Below are positions 31,908 through 32,506 of a stretch of DNA of 32,506 bases, piece by piece; position 1 is the stretch's first letter; the number at the start of each line of letters is the position of its first letter. The notes below the pieces were generated by a model, which was not told where the DNA came from, did no database searches, and worked only from the letters and a program-made list of their open reading frames with translations. Source of the stretch: Campylobacterota bacterium (GTDB lineage Bacteria > Campylobacterota > Campylobacteria > Campylobacterales > Sulfurovaceae); assembly GCA_030595845.1 (NCBI GenBank), contig JAUVCL010000002.1, forward strand, positions 1-32,506, given 5' to 3'. Position numbers and translations under genes: made by a program.

Positions 31908-32506
31908 GTGGAAAATCAAGATGATATAAGAATAGGCCTAGATCCTGTAGATGAAATCTATATTGGAGCAGAAAGAGTTTATGAAAGAGATTCTTCTGCT
32001 GTAGCACCAAACGCACCAACAGGCTTTACTGCATCTGATAATTTAAATGGTGAGATACAGTTCTCATTCGCAGGGTCTACTGTAGGGAATCCTGTACCTT
32101 CTTATTCCATCTATGAAACAGTTGGTGATGTTTTAGTTAGATCTGGGGCATATAACAATGTTGTTGTATCTATAGCAGATGGAACTAAATCATATTACGT
32201 TAGAGCTACCAACAGTGAAGGTTCTGCAAATAGTGCGAGTGATGATGGTACATCATTGCCTGTAGTAACACTTACAGCACCAAACGCACCTACTCTTTTC
32301 TCTGCATCAAATGATGAAGCGGAACAAATCATATTTACATGGGTAGACTCAACCGTTGGTAATCCAACTCCTACTTATGACATATATCAAGATACAAATG
32401 TATTGCTAGTAAGTGGTGTAACAAGTCCGCATACAGAGACAATCGCAGGAGGAACAACTAAGTTTTATTTTGTGAGAGCCACAAACAGCGAAGGAACAGC
32501 AGATAG
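31908..32506 (+). CDS. Tail fibre/appendage protein with FN3-like repeats (5' part; continues at position 1 with 141-bp overlap)
   Basis: GTG start 31908, MENQDDIRIGLDPVDEIYIGAERVYERDSSAVAPNAPTGFTASDN...; continuous with frame of 38..1192. Confidence 0.75.
   Translation, partial: MENQDDIRIGLDPVDEIYIGAERVYERDSSAVAPNAPTGFTASDNLNGEIQFSFAGSTVGNPVPSYSIYETVGDVLVRSGAYNNVVVSIADGTKSYYVRATNSEGSANSASDDGTSLPVVTLTAPNAPTLFSASNDEAEQIIFTWVDSTVGNPTPTYDIYQDTNVLLVSGVTSPHTETIAGGTTKFYFVRATNSEGTAD
32366..32506 (+). repeat. 141-bp terminal direct repeat identical to 1-141 (circular contig overlap)
   Basis: Base-by-base identical start and end, AACTCCTACTTATG...GCAGATAG. Confidence 0.95.

Overview
The window is a complete, circularly closed temperate podovirus-like phage genome or prophage replicon of about 32,365 bp. 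Bases 32366-32506 repeat bases 1-141 exactly, so the tail-fibre gene is split across the two ends. Nearly all genes are on the + strand. Order: TerS, TerL, portal, small head proteins/scaffold, DUF5309/SU10-like capsid, connectors, tail proteins, FN3 fibre, sugar-hydrolase-like tail protein. Then a lysis cassette (holin, overlapping spanins, a membrane-anchored HExxH protein, GH108 endolysin) and large internal-virion/'polyvalent' proteins. Then an accessory zone (secreted microprotein, hairpin cluster with two inverted DnaA-box-like sites, HNH endonuclease, DUF4760-like membrane protein), an immunity switch with two paralogous short CI-like repressors, a P4-like primase-helicase followed by an iteron array, a Gp49-Tad2 (DUF2829) fusion, an exonuclease, an SSB-tailed protein, an excisionase-like protein, and a catalytic-domain-only tyrosine recombinase. 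The strongest non-standard signals are: (1) a strictly spaced promoter family, [TC]GACAAAAA[AG][AG][CT]AAA-N10-TA(Y/T)NNT, six copies, plus one copy of the box alone in the immunity region; (2) the two-module iteron locus at 18.76-19.28 kb; (3) an overprinted ORF inside the polyvalent gene; (4) the Gp49-Tad2 fusion; (5) two ncRNA candidates between the integrase and TerS; (6) a ~1.5 kb immunity/membrane-protein cassette flanked by ~38-bp direct repeats. All family names come from reading motifs by eye; no database search was run.
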